From Flavobacteriales bacterium (GTDB lineage Bacteria; Bacteroidota; Bacteroidia; Flavobacteriales_F; PHOS-HE28), in NCBI GenBank assembly GCA_016717225.1, contig JADKGB010000002.1, positions 124,001-188,000 on the forward strand: 64,000 nt of DNA. Direction: 5' to 3'. Made by a program: the position numbers and the translations under genes. Shown here one piece after another: positions 46,118 to 54,014 of this stretch. How positions within the stretch are numbered: position 1 is the first letter of the stretch; the number at the start of each line of letters is the position of its first letter. The notes below the pieces were generated by a model that did not search any database, had not been told where the DNA came from, and worked only from the letters and a program-made list of their open reading frames with translations.

Positions 46118-47883
46118 TCGCTCGTTTTTGCCTCTTCTTCGGGCTGCTGCTGCTGGTGAGCTGTCGCAGCACCATGCTCGCGCAAGAAATGCGCCAGGTG
46201 GATGGCCAGAACTATATCCAGCACACGGTTCTGAAGGGTCAAACCTTGTACGCCATCAGTAAACACTACGCGGTGCCGATCGAGGCGATCACGTTTGCCA
46301 ACCCAGCATCAAGACAGGGTTTGAGCTTGGGGCAGGTGCTCTTGATCCCGGTGAAGGCACAGGTGAAGAAAGAACTGAAGACGGCACCGGCACTGATGGA
46401 AAGTGAACTGGGGCACACGGTGGCCAAGAAGGAAACATTGTTCGGTATCTCAAGGAAATACGGTGTGGAACTCAGCGACCTGATCGCGCGCAATCCGAGC
46501 GTATCACAAGGAGTGAAAGAAGGCATGGTGGTGGTGATCCCCGTAAGCAAGATCACCACACTACCGGTGCAACAGATCACCGCTGCTATAGATGACAAGA
46601 GCATTTCGCATTTGGTTCAACCAAATGAAACGGTGTATTCGCTCAGCAAACGCTATGATGTTTCTCCAGAAGAGATCCAAGCAACCAACGGCGGGCTGCC
46701 ACAAGGACTGAAAGCAGGTACTTATGTCCGCATCCCAGCGAAGAAGGAGGCGCCAAAACCGATCGAACCGGTTGTGCCCGTCCGGCCGATAGGGACTTCC
46801 AACAAAGTGGTTTTCCTGCTTCCTTTCGCTATTGCTGCGAACGACAGTGTGCAGTCGCGCAACAAGGAGAAGGGCCTATATGGTCCAACTGATGCTGCCG
46901 TGCAGTTCTACGCCGGAGCCCGTATGGCAATTGATTCGTTGGAACAACTTGGCTTGCGCGCTGATATTTCCGTGCTGGATGTTGGGGACGATGCGCTTAC
47001 GTGGACCCCGGTGTTGAAAAACGATGCGGTACTCGATGCTGATCTCTGCATTGGGCCTTTCCATCGTGCTGCCATCGAACGGTTGTGCCGAACTGCCCCG
47101 AGTGCACATATCGTATGCCCGGTCCCCCAGAGCAACAAAGTGCTTTTAGGGAATCCGAACGTGAGCAAAGTCCTAAGTGGGCGTCCCGATCAATTGCAGC
47201 AGATGGCCCGGTATGTGGCATTCCATCACGCCCAGGACAACATCATTTTATGCGCACCTGACATTGTGGATGAAAAGGACCTGCGAGATCAGTTCCGGAT
47301 CACCCTGGAACATGCCCTCGAGGGGAAAAAGGGTCGCTTGCGCGATTCAGTGCTCGTTGCCAAAACGGGAAAACGCGACATCGCCGATGTGATCACCAAA
47401 CTGAGCGCAACACAGCAGAATGTGGTGATCGCGACCAGTGAAGACGTTGAATATGTGACCGCCTTGGTCAGTCGTTTGGCGGAGCTTGTCCCAGGTAAGC
47501 GCATCATCCTTTTCGGATTGAACAGTTGGACGGACATCGGTACCCTTGACCTGGCTGACCTGGAAGCCTTGAACACCCACTTGCCAGCAAGCACATGGGT
47601 GGATCGTGATAACCCGCGCGTGAAACACTTCATTCACCAATACCGGGATCGTTTCGAGAACGAACCTGGCGACTATGCCTTTCTAGGGTTCGATGTTTCG
47701 TTCTTCTACCTGCGTGCTTTGATGGAATATGGCCGTGACTTTCCTTCGCACTTTGCAGAGGTGAATACCCAGCCACTGCACCTGTCCTTCAAACTCTTCA
47801 AGTCCGGCGAGGAGAATGGCTACCGGAATGAGAACGCCTTTATGATCGAATACGGGCCGAAAGGACTGCGCAAGGCGCCTTGA
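46114..47883 (+). CDS. LysM and periplasmic-binding-domain lipoprotein
   Basis: The start ATG 46114 overlaps the guaA stop; ATG 46108 is also possible. A lipoprotein-like signal (IARFCLFFGLLLLVSC) precedes three LysM units (VLKGQTLYAISKHYAV, VAKKETLFGISRKYGV, VQPNETVYSLSKRYDV), then a type-I periplasmic-binding-protein-like domain of about 350 residues (VVFLLPFAIAAND, CIGPFHRAAIERL, GLNSWTDIGTLD). LysM binds peptidoglycan; this pairing is common in Bacteroidota and its ligand is unknown. It sits on a peptidoglycan-facing surface. Confidence 0.9.
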   Translation: MIARFCLFFGLLLLVSCRSTMLAQEMRQVDGQNYIQHTVLKGQTLYAISKHYAVPIEAITFANPASRQGLSLGQVLLIPVKAQVKKELKTAPALMESELGHTVAKKETLFGISRKYGVELSDLIARNPSVSQGVKEGMVVVIPVSKITTLPVQQITAAIDDKSISHLVQPNETVYSLSKRYDVSPEEIQATNGGLPQGLKAGTYVRIPAKKEAPKPIEPVVPVRPIGTSNKVVFLLPFAIAANDSVQSRNKEKGLYGPTDAAVQFYAGARMAIDSLEQLGLRADISVLDVGDDALTWTPVLKNDAVLDADLCIGPFHRAAIERLCRTAPSAHIVCPVPQSNKVLLGNPNVSKVLSGRPDQLQQMARYVAFHHAQDNIILCAPDIVDEKDLRDQFRITLEHALEGKKGRLRDSVLVAKTGKRDIADVITKLSATQQNVVIATSEDVEYVTALVSRLAELVPGKRIILFGLNSWTDIGTLDLADLEALNTHLPASTWVDRDNPRVKHFIHQYRDRFENEPGDYAFLGFDVSFFYLRALMEYGRDFPSHFAEVNTQPLHLSFKLFKSGEENGYRNENAFMIEYGPKGLRKAP

Positions 47884-47886
47884 GCC

Positions 47887-48774
47887 ATGGAACGGTCGAC
47901 CATCGCGGCAGCTTTTCGTGAGATCCAGAACAGCATCTGCTCGCAGCTGGAAACCCTGGATGGGATAGCCCGATTCCGAGATGACCCATGGCAACGAAAG
48001 GAAGGGGGCGGCGGCTTGAGCAGGCCCATTGCGAATGGCAAGCTGATCGAGAAAGGCGGCGTGAATTTCAGTGAAGTGTTCGGCCCTCTTACCACGCAGG
48101 CTGCCAAAGCGTTGAATGTGCAAGCGGACGATTTTTATGCGACGGGAGTGAGCATCGTGCTGCATGCGCACAGTCCATGGGTGCCAACGATCCATATGAA
48201 CATCCGTTATTTCGAGACGAACGCCGGGCAATGGTTCGGGGGTGGAATTGACCTTACACCAGCCTACTTGGATCTGGCTAGTGCGAAACACTTCCACAAG
48301 CGGTTGAAGGAAATTTGCGATCGTCGGGACAATGGTTTCTATCCGCGCTTCAAGCCCTGGGCCGACGACTATTTTTTTCTACCACATCGGGACGAAACAC
48401 GTGGAGTGGGTGGGATCTTCTACGATCGGTTGATGCCTTCCGAAGACCATGGGATCGAGGATCTTTTCGGCTTCACATGTGATGTAGGTGAGCTGTTCGC
48501 ACCGCTTTACGGGGAAGTGGTAACGCCTTTACGTGATCGCGCGTTCGGTCCGGCCGAAAAGGAATGGCAGCTTCTGCGACGTGGTCGTTATGTGGAATTC
48601 AACCTGGTGCATGACCGTGGGACCAAGTTCGGATTGGAGACCGGGGGGCGCACCGAGAGTATTTTGATGAGTTTGCCCGCCGATGCGAGTTGGCGTTATG
48701 ATCATCACCCGGAGCCAGGATCACCGGAAGCGGAAACACTCACCTGGCTCAAGAAGGGGGTGGACTGGGTTTGA
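47887..48774 (+). CDS. hemF: Oxygen-dependent coproporphyrinogen III oxidase
   Basis: The 295-residue protein has the HemF features GGGLSRPIANGKLIEKGGVNFSEVFG, HMNIRYFETNAGQWFGGGIDLTP and the C-terminal RRGRYVEFNLVHDRGTKFGL with GRTESILMSLP. It converts coproporphyrinogen III to protoporphyrinogen IX using oxygen, so an aerobic haem pathway is expected. Only 3 bases separate it from the LysM gene, so it is likely the third gene of the guaA transcript. Its stop abuts the convergent DUF3817 gene. Confidence 0.96.
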   Translation: MERSTIAAAFREIQNSICSQLETLDGIARFRDDPWQRKEGGGGLSRPIANGKLIEKGGVNFSEVFGPLTTQAAKALNVQADDFYATGVSIVLHAHSPWVPTIHMNIRYFETNAGQWFGGGIDLTPAYLDLASAKHFHKRLKEICDRRDNGFYPRFKPWADDYFFLPHRDETRGVGGIFYDRLMPSEDHGIEDLFGFTCDVGELFAPLYGEVVTPLRDRAFGPAEKEWQLLRRGRYVEFNLVHDRGTKFGLETGGRTESILMSLPADASWRYDHHPEPGSPEAETLTWLKKGVDWV

Positions 48775-49062
48775 TCAGCGAAGCCACTTGCGCTCCAGAA
48801 CGAAGGTTCCGAAGGGCAAGATCGCAGCGATCACAACACCATAGATCCGATCAACGGACCATTTGAGTTGAGTGAACAGTGGCACTGCGGTAACCAGGTA
48901 ACCCATAAAGCAGATGCCATGGAACATCCCGGGCCAAAAGATCGCTTCCGGCTTGTCCATCGTACGTTTCACCACCATGGCCACGATAAGGATGAGCCAG
49001 CTGATGCCTTCGGCGATGCAGAATGCGCGGAAACGCTTGATAACGGGGGATGTGTTGCTCAT
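48775..49062 (-). CDS. DUF3817-family membrane protein
   Basis: The 95-residue product starts MSNTSPVIKRFRAFCIAEG and has three spans (ISWLILIVAMVVK, GICFMGYLVTAVPLF, RIYGVVIAAILPFG), the layout of DUF3817 proteins. An extension to 49107 adds residues without conservation. It is convergent with hemF with no gap between stops. Function unknown. Confidence 0.85.
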   Translation of the reverse strand: MSNTSPVIKRFRAFCIAEGISWLILIVAMVVKRTMDKPEAIFWPGMFHGICFMGYLVTAVPLFTQLKWSVDRIYGVVIAAILPFGTFVLERKWLR

Positions 49063-49147
49063 AGGTGGGACAAAGTTGTGCATGGATCGCTGACCGTTCA
49101 TCATCATTGTTCACATGAGTGGCGAGAACATTCCCTAAATCGCTGAA

Positions 49148-49891
49148 GTGCATCAACTAATTCACCTGCTGTTCGAGGTCGCCGCATTCATCGTAGGCTA
49201 CTGGTACTACAACCGCTCACGCGGGAAACAAGGCGACACGATACCCGATGAGAAGCGTGTGTGGATCATCATCGGTGCTGCGGCGGGCGCATTGATCGGC
49301 TCACGGGTGCTGGGCGCATTGGAAGATCCGTCCAAACTTGCTTGGGACCTGAAAGCGCTCTTCATCGCGTTGAACAACCGCACGATCGTTGGTGGGCTGT
49401 TAGGTGGCTTGATCGGGGTGGAAGTCACCAAACTATTGAACGGTGTGAAGCAACGCAGCGGGGATCTGTTCGTGTTCCCGATCATCCTCGGCATGATCAT
49501 AGGGCGCATCGGTTGTCTGCTCGCCGGTTTGGAAGACAATACGTACGGGATCGAAACCGATCTGCCTTGGGGCATTGATCTTGGGGATGGAATTGACCGA
49601 CATCCGACGAATCTCTACGAGATCGTTTGGCTGGGCATCATCTGGTTGGCACTGATCGGGATCGAACGCCGTTGGAAATTGAAGCCCGGTGCCCGCTTCC
49701 AGATCTTCATGGTGCTCTACCTCGAGTTCCGTTTCGCCATCGAATTCATCAAACCCGCCGAACCCGTATTCTTCGGCCTCACCGCCATCCAAATAGCCGC
49801 TGAGCTCGGTGTGATCTACTATTGGAAAGTGTGGACCGAACCGAAGAGCTTGTTGTTGCAACCACGGATGGACACGGATGAACACGGATAG
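49148..49891 (+). CDS. Lgt-like prolipoprotein diacylglyceryl transferase homologue
   Basis: The 247-residue membrane protein starts with GTG 49148. It has the Lgt-like core: RVLGALEDPSKL, GGLLGGLIG, GRIGCLLAGLEDNTYGI, DRHPTNLYEIVWLG and FRFAIEFIKP; the first arginine of GRIG and HPTNLYE are the positions used by Lgt, but the usual second asparagine is replaced by LLAGLED. It may transfer diacylglycerol or another lipid, or may have changed function; a canonical lgt is not seen here. The last ten residues, QPRMDTDEHG, and the stop come from the 30-bp repeat at 49860-49889. Confidence 0.82.
   Translation: MHQLIHLLFEVAAFIVGYWYYNRSRGKQGDTIPDEKRVWIIIGAAAGALIGSRVLGALEDPSKLAWDLKALFIALNNRTIVGGLLGGLIGVEVTKLLNGVKQRSGDLFVFPIILGMIIGRIGCLLAGLEDNTYGIETDLPWGIDLGDGIDRHPTNLYEIVWLGIIWLALIGIERRWKLKPGARFQIFMVLYLEFRFAIEFIKPAEPVFFGLTAIQIAAELGVIYYWKVWTEPKSLLLQPRMDTDEHG
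49860..49889 (+). repeat. Left arm of a 30-bp inverted repeat
   Basis: Three 10-bp units AACCACGGAT, GGACACGGAT and GAACACGGAT form this arm. Its exact reverse complement is at 50300-50329 on the other side of the GxxExxY gene. The arm encodes the end of the Lgt-like protein. Confidence 0.95.
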
Positions 49892-49908
49892 CACGACTGG
49901 GTGAGGTC

Positions 49909-50283
49909 ATGGAAAGCAAACTGATACGGAAGGAGGAGACCGAAGAGGTCATTGGTGCCGCTATGGAAGTGCTCAACATCATGGGGCACGGCTTGCTGGA
50001 GAAACCTTACGAGAACGCATTGTGCGTTGAACTCAGACTGCGCGGCGTGCCGTTCGAGCAGCAGCCTCAATTCGAGGTTGTCTACAAGGAGGTGCCTGTT
50101 GGCCTCTATGTCCCGGACCTTATCGTTCGGTCGGAGTTGGTGGTGGACGCTAAGACGATCGATAGGATCACTGATCATGAGCTGGGGCAAATGCTCAATT
50201 ACCTTCGGATCACAAGCTTGTCCGTAGGGCTCATCATCAATTTCAAACGCGCACGATTGGAATGGAAACGCGTAGTTCTTTAG
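49909..50283 (+). CDS. GxxExxY-family protein
   Basis: The 124-residue protein carries the family motif in GHGLLEKPYENAL, with G..E..Y, and YVPDLIVRSELVVDAKTID, where the D/K residues recall a PD-(D/E)XK nuclease core. Ends with IINFKRARLEWKRVVL. The family is common beside repeats in many bacteria and its activity is not proven. Here it lies between two arms of a perfect inverted repeat, 20 bases and 17 bases from the ends. The GC and codon use look similar to the neighbours. Confidence 0.9.
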   Translation: MESKLIRKEETEEVIGAAMEVLNIMGHGLLEKPYENALCVELRLRGVPFEQQPQFEVVYKEVPVGLYVPDLIVRSELVVDAKTIDRITDHELGQMLNYLRITSLSVGLIINFKRARLEWKRVVL

Positions 50284-50299
50284 ATGGACCAATGAGCGC

Positions 50300-50329
50300 A
50301 TCCGTGTTCATCCGTGTCCATCCGTGGTT
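50300..50329 (-). repeat. Right arm of the 30-bp inverted repeat
   Basis: ATCCGTGTTC, ATCCGTGTCC and ATCCGTGGTT in order are the exact reverse complement of 49860-49889. It ends 9 bases before the ATG of the radical SAM gene, so it replaces that gene's normal upstream region. Confidence 0.95.
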
Positions 50330-50338
50330 TATTTGAGC

Positions 50339-51784
50339 ATGCCAGAACGCCCTTACATCTACTACGACTTCACGCAGAGCCTGTGCAGCACCTGCCTGCG
50401 CCGTGTGGACGCCAAGATCATCTTCCAGGACGAGAAGGTGTACATGCTGAAGAACTGCCCGGAGCATGGCCGGCAAACCGTGCTGATCGCCACGGACATC
50501 GAATACTACAAGCGCTGCCGCCACTACCTGAAGCCCGGTGAGATCCCGCTGAAGTTCAATACGCAGACGCACTTTGGCTGCCCTTACGACTGTGGCCTTT
50601 GCCCTGATCATGAGCAGCACAGTTGCCTCACGCTGATCGAGGTAACCGACCGCTGCAACTTGAGTTGCCCCATCTGCTATGCGAGCAGCGGCCCCATGCA
50701 CGGCCAGCACCGAACGATCGAAGAGATCGAGCACATGTTCGATGTTATCGTGGCCAACGAAGGCAAGCCCGATGTGATCCAACTGAGCGGCGGGGAACCC
50801 ACGGTACACCCGCAGTTTTTCGAGATCCTCGACATCGCCAAGCGCAAGCCGATCCGCCACTTGATGGTGAACACCAACGGCATCCGCATTGCCAAGGATC
50901 GCGCCTTTGTGGAACGGCTGGCGAGCTACATGCCCGATTTCGAGATCTACCTCCAGTTCGACTCCTTCAAACCCGAAGTGCTGAAGCGACTAAGAGGGGA
51001 GGACCTGACCGCCAGGCGCCAGAAGGCGATCGATCACCTGAACGAGTTCAACCTGAGCACCACGCTGGTGGTAACGGTGGAGCAGGGCGCGAACGATGAC
51101 GAGATCGGCGCGATCATCGATTACGGATTGAAGCAGCGCTGCGTGCGTGGGGTTACCTTCCAACCGGTACAGGTCGCGGGGCGCACGGAGAACTTCGATC
51201 CGGCGAAGGACCGCATCACGCTCACCGAAGTGCGGCAACGGATCATCGACCAGAGCAAGCTTTTCACCCCGGAGGACATCGTTCCTGTGCCGTGCAACCC
51301 GGACGCGCTCGCCATGGGCTACGCGCTGAAGATCGATGGCGAGGTCTTCCCGCTCACGCGGATGATCGACCCGGACGACCTGCTGAACAACTCGCGCAAT
51401 ACGATCATCTACGAGCAGGATGAGCGCCTGAAGGAGCACATGATCAAGCTCTTCAGCACGGGCACACCCAGCGACAAAGCCGCCGACACACTGCACCAGA
51501 TCATGTGCTGCCTGCCGAACATCGACGCGCCCCAACTGGGCTACGAGAACCTGTTTCGCATCATCATCATGCGCTTCATCGATGCCTACGATTTCGACGT
51601 GCGGGCCATCAAGCGCAGCTGCGTCCACATCGTGGATCCCAAAACGGACAAGATCATCCCTTTCGAAACGATGAACGGGGGGGGGGGGGGGGGCCGAGGT
51701 CTTGGGCCACCGGTTGGTCAAGAATCACATTGGAGGCAGTCAAGAGTGAACCAGGGAACCCGCGAGCCTTTAGCGGGTCTGTGA
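50339..51784 (+). CDS. Tes-like (COG1964) radical SAM protein with a poly-G tract near the end
   Basis: The protein has 481 residues. It opens with a cysteine-rich segment (C16, C19, C40), then CPYDCGLC (C81, C85, C88) and the radical SAM motif CNLSCPIC (C106, C110, C113), with SGGEPTVHPQF after it. This matches the COG1964 group that includes archaeal tetraether synthase and relatives that couple lipid or other carbons; the substrate here is unknown. After ETMN the frame enters 17 consecutive Gs (51677-51693). With the 17 Gs shown, it ends at 51784. With 16 Gs it would continue AEVLGHRLVKNHIGGSQE and stop at 51749. Confidence 0.85.
   Translation: MPERPYIYYDFTQSLCSTCLRRVDAKIIFQDEKVYMLKNCPEHGRQTVLIATDIEYYKRCRHYLKPGEIPLKFNTQTHFGCPYDCGLCPDHEQHSCLTLIEVTDRCNLSCPICYASSGPMHGQHRTIEEIEHMFDVIVANEGKPDVIQLSGGEPTVHPQFFEILDIAKRKPIRHLMVNTNGIRIAKDRAFVERLASYMPDFEIYLQFDSFKPEVLKRLRGEDLTARRQKAIDHLNEFNLSTTLVVTVEQGANDDEIGAIIDYGLKQRCVRGVTFQPVQVAGRTENFDPAKDRITLTEVRQRIIDQSKLFTPEDIVPVPCNPDALAMGYALKIDGEVFPLTRMIDPDDLLNNSRNTIIYEQDERLKEHMIKLFSTGTPSDKAADTLHQIMCCLPNIDAPQLGYENLFRIIIMRFIDAYDFDVRAIKRSCVHIVDPKTDKIIPFETMNGGGGGGRGLGPPVGQESHWRQSRVNQGTREPLAGL
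51677..51693 (+). repeat. Homopolymer of 17 G in the radical SAM gene
   Basis: AAC is followed by 17 Gs and then CCGAGG. All three reading frames stay open for a while after it, with stops at 51749, 51784 and 51801. It may be a slippage site or an assembly artefact. Confidence 0.9.
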
Positions 51785-51797
51785 ACAACCTTCGACT

Positions 51798-52082
51798 ATG
51801 AAACGCCCTGGCATCCTCCTCCTGCACCTGCTCATCATGGTGGGCTATTCTGTACTCTTCATGGCGCTTGGCGAAGTGATCGGAGATACCGTGATCGGTA
51901 TCCACTGGGGAGTGCTCGGCATCCACATCATCGCGCTGTTCATCCTGGGTCTCGTGAGCTTTGGGAAACCAGAAGGCAAGAAGGCGGGTGGACAATACCT
52001 GTTGGCCTCGTTGCTCGTTGCGATCATTGGTCATGGCCTGTGTTTCTTCAATGGGCTTATGCACATGGGAAACATCCACTGA
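51798..52082 (+). CDS. Small inner-membrane protein
   Basis: The 94-residue product (MKRPGILLLHLLIMVGYSVLFM) has three hydrophobic segments: residues 5-22, IHIIALFILGLVSFG and YLLASLLVAIIGHGLCFF. No domain was recognised. A GTGAACAACCTTCG leader holds no strong ribosome site. The gene begins 14 bases past the radical SAM stop and may be co-transcribed. Confidence 0.75.
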   Translation: MKRPGILLLHLLIMVGYSVLFMALGEVIGDTVIGIHWGVLGIHIIALFILGLVSFGKPEGKKAGGQYLLASLLVAIIGHGLCFFNGLMHMGNIH

Positions 52083-52101
52083 GCGCAGGTCAGCGGAGTT
52101 C

Positions 52102-52130
52102 ATCTGCGTCCATCTGCGCCATCTGCGGAC
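52102..52130 (+). repeat. Solo tandem of three about 10-bp units, relative of the inverted repeat
   Basis: ATCTGCGTCC, ATCTGCGCC and ATCTGCGGAC follow one another. The layout equals that of ATCCGTGTTC-ATCCGTGTCC-ATCCGTGGTT at 50300, with CTGCG for CCGTG. No inverted partner or GxxExxY gene was found nearby. Confidence 0.8.
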
Positions 52131-52169
52131 AACCGCATTCAACCCTGAGCCTGCGATTAAGTTTGCCCT

Positions 52170-53186
52170 GTGCGCGGAAAGGCCTTGTGGTTATTGGTTT
52201 TTGCAATTGCCGGTATGGCCTTGGCCATGCTGGGCTTGGCCATCGGCAGCGTGCATGTTCCCATCGGCGAGGTCTGGAGCGCTTTGTTCCATCCGGATCC
52301 ACAAAGCACCTTCACCACTATCGTCCGGCAAGTGCGACTTCCACAGGTGATCACGGCGGCCACGGCGGGTGCTGGATTAGCGGCGAGCGGCCTCCTGATG
52401 CAGACACTTTTCCGGAACCCGTTGGCAGGGCCGAGCGTATTGGGCATCAGCAGCGGTGCAAGCTTGGGAGTGGCCTTGGTGATGCTCTCCCAACCGCTTT
52501 GGATTCTGCTTCCGATCCCGCGCGATCTGTTCGTGATCCTGGCCTCTTTGGCAGGTGCGATCGCTGTGCTTTTCCTGATCGTGCTTGCGGACAAACGTGT
52601 GGGCGATGGTGTTACGTTGCTCATCATTGGCCTGATGGTCGGTTACCTCTGCTCGGCGGTGATCAGCGTGCTGCAGAGCGCCAGTGCCGCGCAAGCGCTG
52701 AAGAGCTATGTGCTCTGGGGAATGGGCTCCTTCGCGGCAGTTGATCCTCGGCGCATCGCCTGGCTTGTAGTTCCGGTAATGCTTGGTGTGGTCGGTTCAA
52801 TTGCCCTGATCAAACCACTGAACGCACTCCTGCTTGGCGATGATTATGCCCGCAGTATGGGTGTGCCGGTTGATCGCACGCGCCGCATCGCCATATGGAC
52901 CACCGGGTTACTGGCTGGAACGATCACGGCATTCTGCGGTCCGATCGCCTTCCTCGGTCTCGCCACACCACACGTAGCGCGCATGTTCGTGCGCACCAAC
53001 GATCACGCTGTGCTTATGCCCGCGAGCATTCTGTTGGGTGCTGTTTTGGCGTTGGGATGCGATCTGATCGTTCGCGCCAGCGGCACAGACGTAGCACTTC
53101 CGCTGAACGCGGTGACGAGTTTGCTCGGCGCCCCGGTGGTGCTCTGGGTGCTCTTGAGCGGTAAACATTGGGCACGCGGCAACTGA
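52170..53186 (+). CDS. FecCD-type iron/cobalamin ABC transporter permease
   Basis: The 338-residue protein begins with GTG 52170. It has the BtuC/FecCD fold: LRLPQ-like VRQVRLPQVITAATAGAGLAASGLLMQTLFRNPLAGPSVLGISSGAS, then GEDYA-like GDDYARSMGV and GPIAFLGLATPHVARMF, which are the family's conserved loops, with 8-10 spans. It would import ferric chelates or vitamin B12 across the inner membrane. The ATPase gene follows after 1 base. No periplasmic binding protein or TonB receptor is adjacent in this window. Confidence 0.93.
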   Translation: MRGKALWLLVFAIAGMALAMLGLAIGSVHVPIGEVWSALFHPDPQSTFTTIVRQVRLPQVITAATAGAGLAASGLLMQTLFRNPLAGPSVLGISSGASLGVALVMLSQPLWILLPIPRDLFVILASLAGAIAVLFLIVLADKRVGDGVTLLIIGLMVGYLCSAVISVLQSASAAQALKSYVLWGMGSFAAVDPRRIAWLVVPVMLGVVGSIALIKPLNALLLGDDYARSMGVPVDRTRRIAIWTTGLLAGTITAFCGPIAFLGLATPHVARMFVRTNDHAVLMPASILLGAVLALGCDLIVRASGTDVALPLNAVTSLLGAPVVLWVLLSGKHWARGN

Positions 53187-53187
53187 C

Positions 53188-53958
53188 ATGGAACCACTTC
53201 TCCGCACCGACCGATTGGCCGTAGGCTATGGATCCAATGCGCTGCTGAAAGACCTCGCGCTGGATCTGCAAGGGGGTGAACTCACCGCGCTGGTCGGCGT
53301 GAACGGCATTGGCAAAAGCACACTGCTGAAGACGCTGGCTGGTTTGTTGGAACCATTGGCCGGATCAGTGATCGTGAACGGGAGCGACTTGCGCCAATTG
53401 ACTTCGCATGAACGCGCACGGCAGGTGAGCATCGTTCTTACCGGCCGTCCGCAAGCGGGAATGTTGGATGTGGAAACGCTGGTATCGCTGGGTCGCCAAC
53501 CTTGGACCGGCCGCTGGGGCTCGCTTTCATCCAAGGACCATGAGCAAGTGGACTTGGCATTGAAGCGAACAGGAGCGGAGCACCTGCGGAACAAGTCACT
53601 TGCCACATGCAGCGACGGTGAATGCCAGAAGGTCCTGATCGCGCGTGCATTGGCACAAGCCACTCCCGTCCTGTTGCTGGATGAGCCCACAGCGTTCTTG
53701 GATCTGCCCAACCGCGCTAGCATCGTTCGCACCCTTCGAGCTATCGCTCATGAGGAACGCAAAGCCGTGCTCTTCAGCACCCACGACCTGCAATTGGCAC
53801 TGGATCTCTGCGACGGGATCGTACTGATGCGACGGGAAGCGCCGCTCTGGCAGGGATCGCCGAAAGAGGCATTGGATTCCGGTGAACTGGCGCGGGCCTT
53901 CAGTGGCACCGGGATCCACTTCGACGCTTCGGCCGGAACACATCGCTTCGTGCCTTGA
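53188..53958 (+). CDS. FecE-type ABC transporter ATP-binding protein
   Basis: The 256-residue ATPase pairs with the FecCD permease. Walker A is GVNGIGKST, Walker B is VLLLDEPTAFLDLP. The signature, expected LSGGE/QRQ, reads CSDGECQKV, with C in place of the usual glycine-serine start and C for R, an uncommon form whose effect is unknown. FSTHDLQLALDLCD holds the switch histidine. Its 3' end is followed by a hairpin at 53963. Confidence 0.93.
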   Translation: MEPLLRTDRLAVGYGSNALLKDLALDLQGGELTALVGVNGIGKSTLLKTLAGLLEPLAGSVIVNGSDLRQLTSHERARQVSIVLTGRPQAGMLDVETLVSLGRQPWTGRWGSLSSKDHEQVDLALKRTGAEHLRNKSLATCSDGECQKVLIARALAQATPVLLLDEPTAFLDLPNRASIVRTLRAIAHEERKAVLFSTHDLQLALDLCDGIVLMRREAPLWQGSPKEALDSGELARAFSGTGIHFDASAGTHRFVP

Positions 53959-53962
53959 AATG

Positions 53963-53992
53963 CAACAGCCCCGGCGTTGGCCAGGGCTGTTG
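53963..53992. terminator. Hairpin between convergent FecE-type and mscL genes
   Basis: CAACAGCCC (53963-53971) pairs exactly with GGGCTGTTG (53984-53992), loop 12 bases. There is no long T tract, so its strength is uncertain. Confidence 0.6.
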
Positions 53993-54014
53993 TTCGAAAG
54001 ACGGAACGTCGTTC

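Noticed and set aside
49860..50329. CRISPR array from the repeated ACGGAT units
   Set aside because: The units are adjacent without spacers and occur as two opposed arms around one gene, so this is an inverted repeat and not a CRISPR array.
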